A stretch of DNA of 22,353 nt. It comes from JAOPZW01 sp034664395 (GTDB lineage Bacteria; Actinomycetota; Thermoleophilia; Solirubrobacterales; Solirubrobacteraceae). The first letter of the stretch is position 1, and each line of letters begins with the position of its first letter. Shown here piece after piece: positions 20,211 to 22,353 of the stretch. Under the pieces are notes generated by a model. That model saw only the letters and a program-made list of their open reading frames with translations, was not told the DNA's origin and did not search any database. Made by a program: the position numbers and the translations under genes. The stretch spans positions 1-22,353 of the forward strand of contig JAXDHQ010000006.1 in assembly GCA_034664395.1 (NCBI GenBank). The letters run 5' to 3'.

Positions 20211-21767
20211 ATGGCGGGGCTGACCACGGACGTGCTCGTGATCGGCGGCGGCGCCACCGGCGCCGGCGTGGCCTGGGACGCGGCGCTGCGCGGGCTCGAC
20301 GTGGTGCTCGTCGACCGCGCCGACCTCGGCGAGGGCACGAGCGGGCGCTTCCACGGGCTGCTGCACTCGGGCGGTCGCTACGTCGTCAAGGACCCCAAGG
20401 CGGCCGAGGAGTGCATCGCCGAGAACCGCATCCTGCGCGCCGTGGCGGCCGACTGCATCGAGGACACGGGCGGCCTGTTCGTCACCACGCCGTGGGACGA
20501 CCCGGCCTACGCCGACCGCTTCGCCGAGGGCTGCCGCGCCAGCGGCGTCGACTGCGAGGAGATCGAGCCCGCGGTGGCGCTGCGCGAGGAGCCGCGCCTG
20601 CACCCGGAGATCTCGCGCGCCTTCCGCGTGCCCGACGGGAGCATCGACACGTGGAAGACGATCTGGGCGCTGGCGCGCGGGGCGCAGCTCCGCGGCGCGC
20701 GCGTGCTGCCCTATCACGCGGCGGTGGCGATCCACCGCGACGGCGACGAGGTCACCGGCGCGCGCCTGCGCGACGCGCGCAACGGCGACGAGGTCGAGGT
20801 GCAGGCCCGCGTGACGGTCAACGCGGCCGGCGCCTGGGCGGGCGCGATCGCCGACCTCGCGGGCATCGAGGGCGTCCGCGTGCTGCCGGGCCGGGGGATC
20901 ATGATCGCGATGAACCACCGGCTGGTGAACACGGTCGTCAACCGCTGCCAGATGCCAACCGACGGCGACATCCTGGTCCCGATCCGCACGGTCAGCGTCA
21001 TCGGCACGACCGACGTGCACACCGAGGACGCCGACGACCACACGGTGCTCGAGCAGGAGGTCGACACGATGCTCGACGACGGCGAGCGCCTCGTCCCGGG
21101 CTTCCGGCAGGCGCGCGCCCTGCGGGTGTGGACCGGCGTGCGACCGCTGTTCGAGGACGCCAAGGCGAGCGACACCGACACGCGCGACGTCACGCGCGCG
21201 CACGCGCTGCTCGACCATGCCGAGCGCGACGGCGTCGGGCGCTTCGTGACCATCACCGGCGGCAAGCTCACGACGTTCAGGCTCATGGCCGAGGAGACGG
21301 TCGACGCGGTCTGCCGGGCGCTGGGCGAGCCGCGGCCGTGCCGCACGCGCACCACGCCGCTGCCCGGCTCCGAGGACCGCGAGACCTACCAGCTCGGCGA
21401 GCGGCTGGCGCGCAAGGAGCAGCGCCTGCTCGAGGAGCAGCTCATCTGCGAGTGCGAGATGATCACGCGCCCCAAGCTCGAGGAGACGATGCGCCGGCGC
21501 GCGACCGCGAACCTCGACGACATCCGCCGCTCGCTGCGGCTGGGGATGGGCCCGTGCCAGGGCGGGTTCTGCATCTACCGCGCCACCGGCATCCTGCACG
21601 GCCTGGACGGCATCGGCGCCGAGGCGGCCAACGAGGCGCTGCTGCGCTTCCTGCAGGAGCGCTGGAAGGGCACGTGGCCGATCCTCTACGGCGATCAGCT
21701 CCGCCAGGCGCGCCTGGACGACTGGATCTTCCAGGGCCTGCTGGACGTGGAGCACCTGCCGTCGTGA
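20211..21767 (+). CDS. glpA: Glycerol-3-phosphate dehydrogenase subunit A (GlpA type)
   Basis: A 518-aa FAD enzyme that oxidises sn-glycerol-3-phosphate to DHAP. The dinucleotide-binding loop is VIGGGATGAGVAWDAALRG (GGGATG 12-17). GxHSGGRYVVKD, VPDGSIDTWK and ITGGKLTTFRLMAE follow as in GlpA and GlpD. The C-terminal 110 residues carry a BFD-like iron-sulfur domain with C413, C415, C449 and C454 (CEC ... CQGGFC), which GlpA has and aerobic GlpD lacks. With glpB next, this is the three-subunit membrane-linked GlpABC complex that feeds electrons to the quinone pool. The ATG comes 5 nt after glpX; CCGG before it is a poor SD, so coupling is likely. The stop overlaps the glpB GTG by 4 bp. Confidence 0.94.
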   Translation: MAGLTTDVLVIGGGATGAGVAWDAALRGLDVVLVDRADLGEGTSGRFHGLLHSGGRYVVKDPKAAEECIAENRILRAVAADCIEDTGGLFVTTPWDDPAYADRFAEGCRASGVDCEEIEPAVALREEPRLHPEISRAFRVPDGSIDTWKTIWALARGAQLRGARVLPYHAAVAIHRDGDEVTGARLRDARNGDEVEVQARVTVNAAGAWAGAIADLAGIEGVRVLPGRGIMIAMNHRLVNTVVNRCQMPTDGDILVPIRTVSVIGTTDVHTEDADDHTVLEQEVDTMLDDGERLVPGFRQARALRVWTGVRPLFEDAKASDTDTRDVTRAHALLDHAERDGVGRFVTITGGKLTTFRLMAEETVDAVCRALGEPRPCRTRTTPLPGSEDRETYQLGERLARKEQRLLEEQLICECEMITRPKLEETMRRRATANLDDIRRSLRLGMGPCQGGFCIYRATGILHGLDGIGAEAANEALLRFLQERWKGTWPILYGDQLRQARLDDWIFQGLLDVEHLPS

Positions 21768-22353
21768 CCCCCGAGCTGCACTTCGACGCCGTGGTCGTCG
21801 GCGCCGGCACCGCCGGGATGGTCGCGGCCGCGCGGCTGGCCGAGGGCGGCGCGCGCGTGTGCGTGCTCGCCAAGGGCGTGGGGTCGACGCCCCTGGCGCC
21901 GGGAACGATCGACGTCCTGGGCTACGCGCCCGAGCGCGTGGAGGAGCCCGAGCGCGCGCTGGGCGACTTCGTCGCCGCCCACCCCGAGCACCCCTACGCG
22001 CTGCTCGGCGCCGAGGCGATCGCCGCGGCCGTGCACTGGCTCGACGAGCGCGTCGCCGCCGGCGTGCTGCCGGGCTACCGCTACGTCGGCGGCCTCGAGC
22101 GCAACCACCTCCTGCCGACCGCGGTGGGCGCCGTGCGCCCGTCGGCGTTCGTGCCCGAGACCATGGCCGCCGGCGACGTGCGCTCGGGCGAGCCGGTGTG
22201 CGTGGTCGGGATCCCGGCGCTGCGCGACTTCCACGCGGCGCTGTGCGCGGCCAACCTCCAACAGGTCGGCGTGCCGGCGCGCGCGGTCGAGATCGAGGTC
22301 GACGTCGACGGGCGCGCCGACGCCAACGCGGTCGGTGTCGCGCGGCGGTTCGC
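21764..22353 (+). CDS. glpB: Glycerol-3-phosphate dehydrogenase subunit B (partial)
   Basis: The first 196 codons of GlpB, cut by the window edge. GlpB is the flavin subunit that links GlpA to the iron-sulfur anchor GlpC. The N-terminus FDAVVVGAGTAGMVAAARLAEGG is an FAD-binding beta-alpha-beta unit. APGTIDVLGY, HPEHPYALLGAEAIAAAV and CVVGIPALRDFHAALCAANL match E. coli GlpB positions (SGSLDLL, HPYSLL, CVVGISGLMDFQAHL). The GTG at 21764 overlaps the glpA stop (GTGA), as at other junctions in this window. glpC is expected directly after. Identification rests on these motifs and the partner gene. Confidence 0.9.
   Translation, partial: MTPELHFDAVVVGAGTAGMVAAARLAEGGARVCVLAKGVGSTPLAPGTIDVLGYAPERVEEPERALGDFVAAHPEHPYALLGAEAIAAAVHWLDERVAAGVLPGYRYVGGLERNHLLPTAVGAVRPSAFVPETMAAGDVRSGEPVCVVGIPALRDFHAALCAANLQQVGVPARAVEIEVDVDGRADANAVGVARRF

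Noticed and set aside
1..22353. CRISPR arrays, insertion sequences, tRNA genes and phage attachment sites.
   Set aside because: No spaced direct repeats, transposase or integrase motifs, or tRNA-like folds were found on either strand by reading.

Overview
The window is about 22 kb of very GC-rich, gene-dense chromosome. Codon use is dominated by G or C in third positions, GTG and TTG starts are common, and neighbouring genes often overlap by 4 bp. The gene content points to an actinobacterium. The order rpmE - DUF1385 (YqhQ) - prfA - prmC - tsaC - rpiB - glyA - WecA-like transferase, together with CARDB secreted proteins, an AbiEi/DUF559 protein and a glpABC set, fits the Thermoleophilia (Solirubrobacterales) best. 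That placement is inference, because no rRNA or marker tree is available here. I see no tRNA, rRNA, CRISPR array, insertion sequence or integrase.

Layout. (1) Bases 1-1370: the 3' end of an electron-transfer-flavoprotein:quinone oxidoreductase gene, then a secreted CARDB-domain protein. (2) Bases 1407-8365, plus strand: a housekeeping block for translation and cell envelope, made of ribosomal protein L31, YqhQ-like membrane protein, release factor 1, its methyltransferase PrmC, the t6A enzyme TsaC, RpiB, serine hydroxymethyltransferase and a WecA/TagO-type glycosyl-1-phosphate transferase. (3) Bases 8391-9973: a TetR regulator divergent from an R2-like ligand-binding oxidase (R2lox), with a perfect palindromic operator between them. 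(4) Bases 9974-12714: small and accessory genes, namely a 25-codon leaderless ORF, a 61-aa protein, a 95-aa acidic protein with GRFSEG repeats, a PlsC-type acyltransferase and an AbiEi-like/DUF559 protein. (5) Bases 12864-22353: a glycerol regulon.

The glycerol regulon has an IclR-family regulator (GylR type) followed by a glycerol kinase on the minus strand. Divergently, the plus strand carries glpF - dhaK - dhaL - a second glpK, a strong terminator, then glpX - glpA - glpB, with glpC expected just past the edge. Together these would import glycerol and dihydroxyacetone, phosphorylate both, oxidise glycerol-3-phosphate to DHAP and provide the gluconeogenic fructose-1,6-bisphosphatase. The iclR/glpF gap holds a clear sigma70-type promoter (TTGACA, 18 bp, TAGGGT) whose -35 box is overlapped by a 7-8-7 inverted repeat, the probable regulator site.

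No single unambiguous new system stands out. The items most worth a second look are the GRFSEG repeat protein, the R2lox/TetR pair, the recurrent TANNNT-N6-8-start (leaderless) arrangement, the 25-codon ORF enclosed by a palindrome and a hairpin, the two non-identical glycerol kinases, DhaKL without DhaM, and the ETF-QO tail that lacks one iron-sulfur cysteine.
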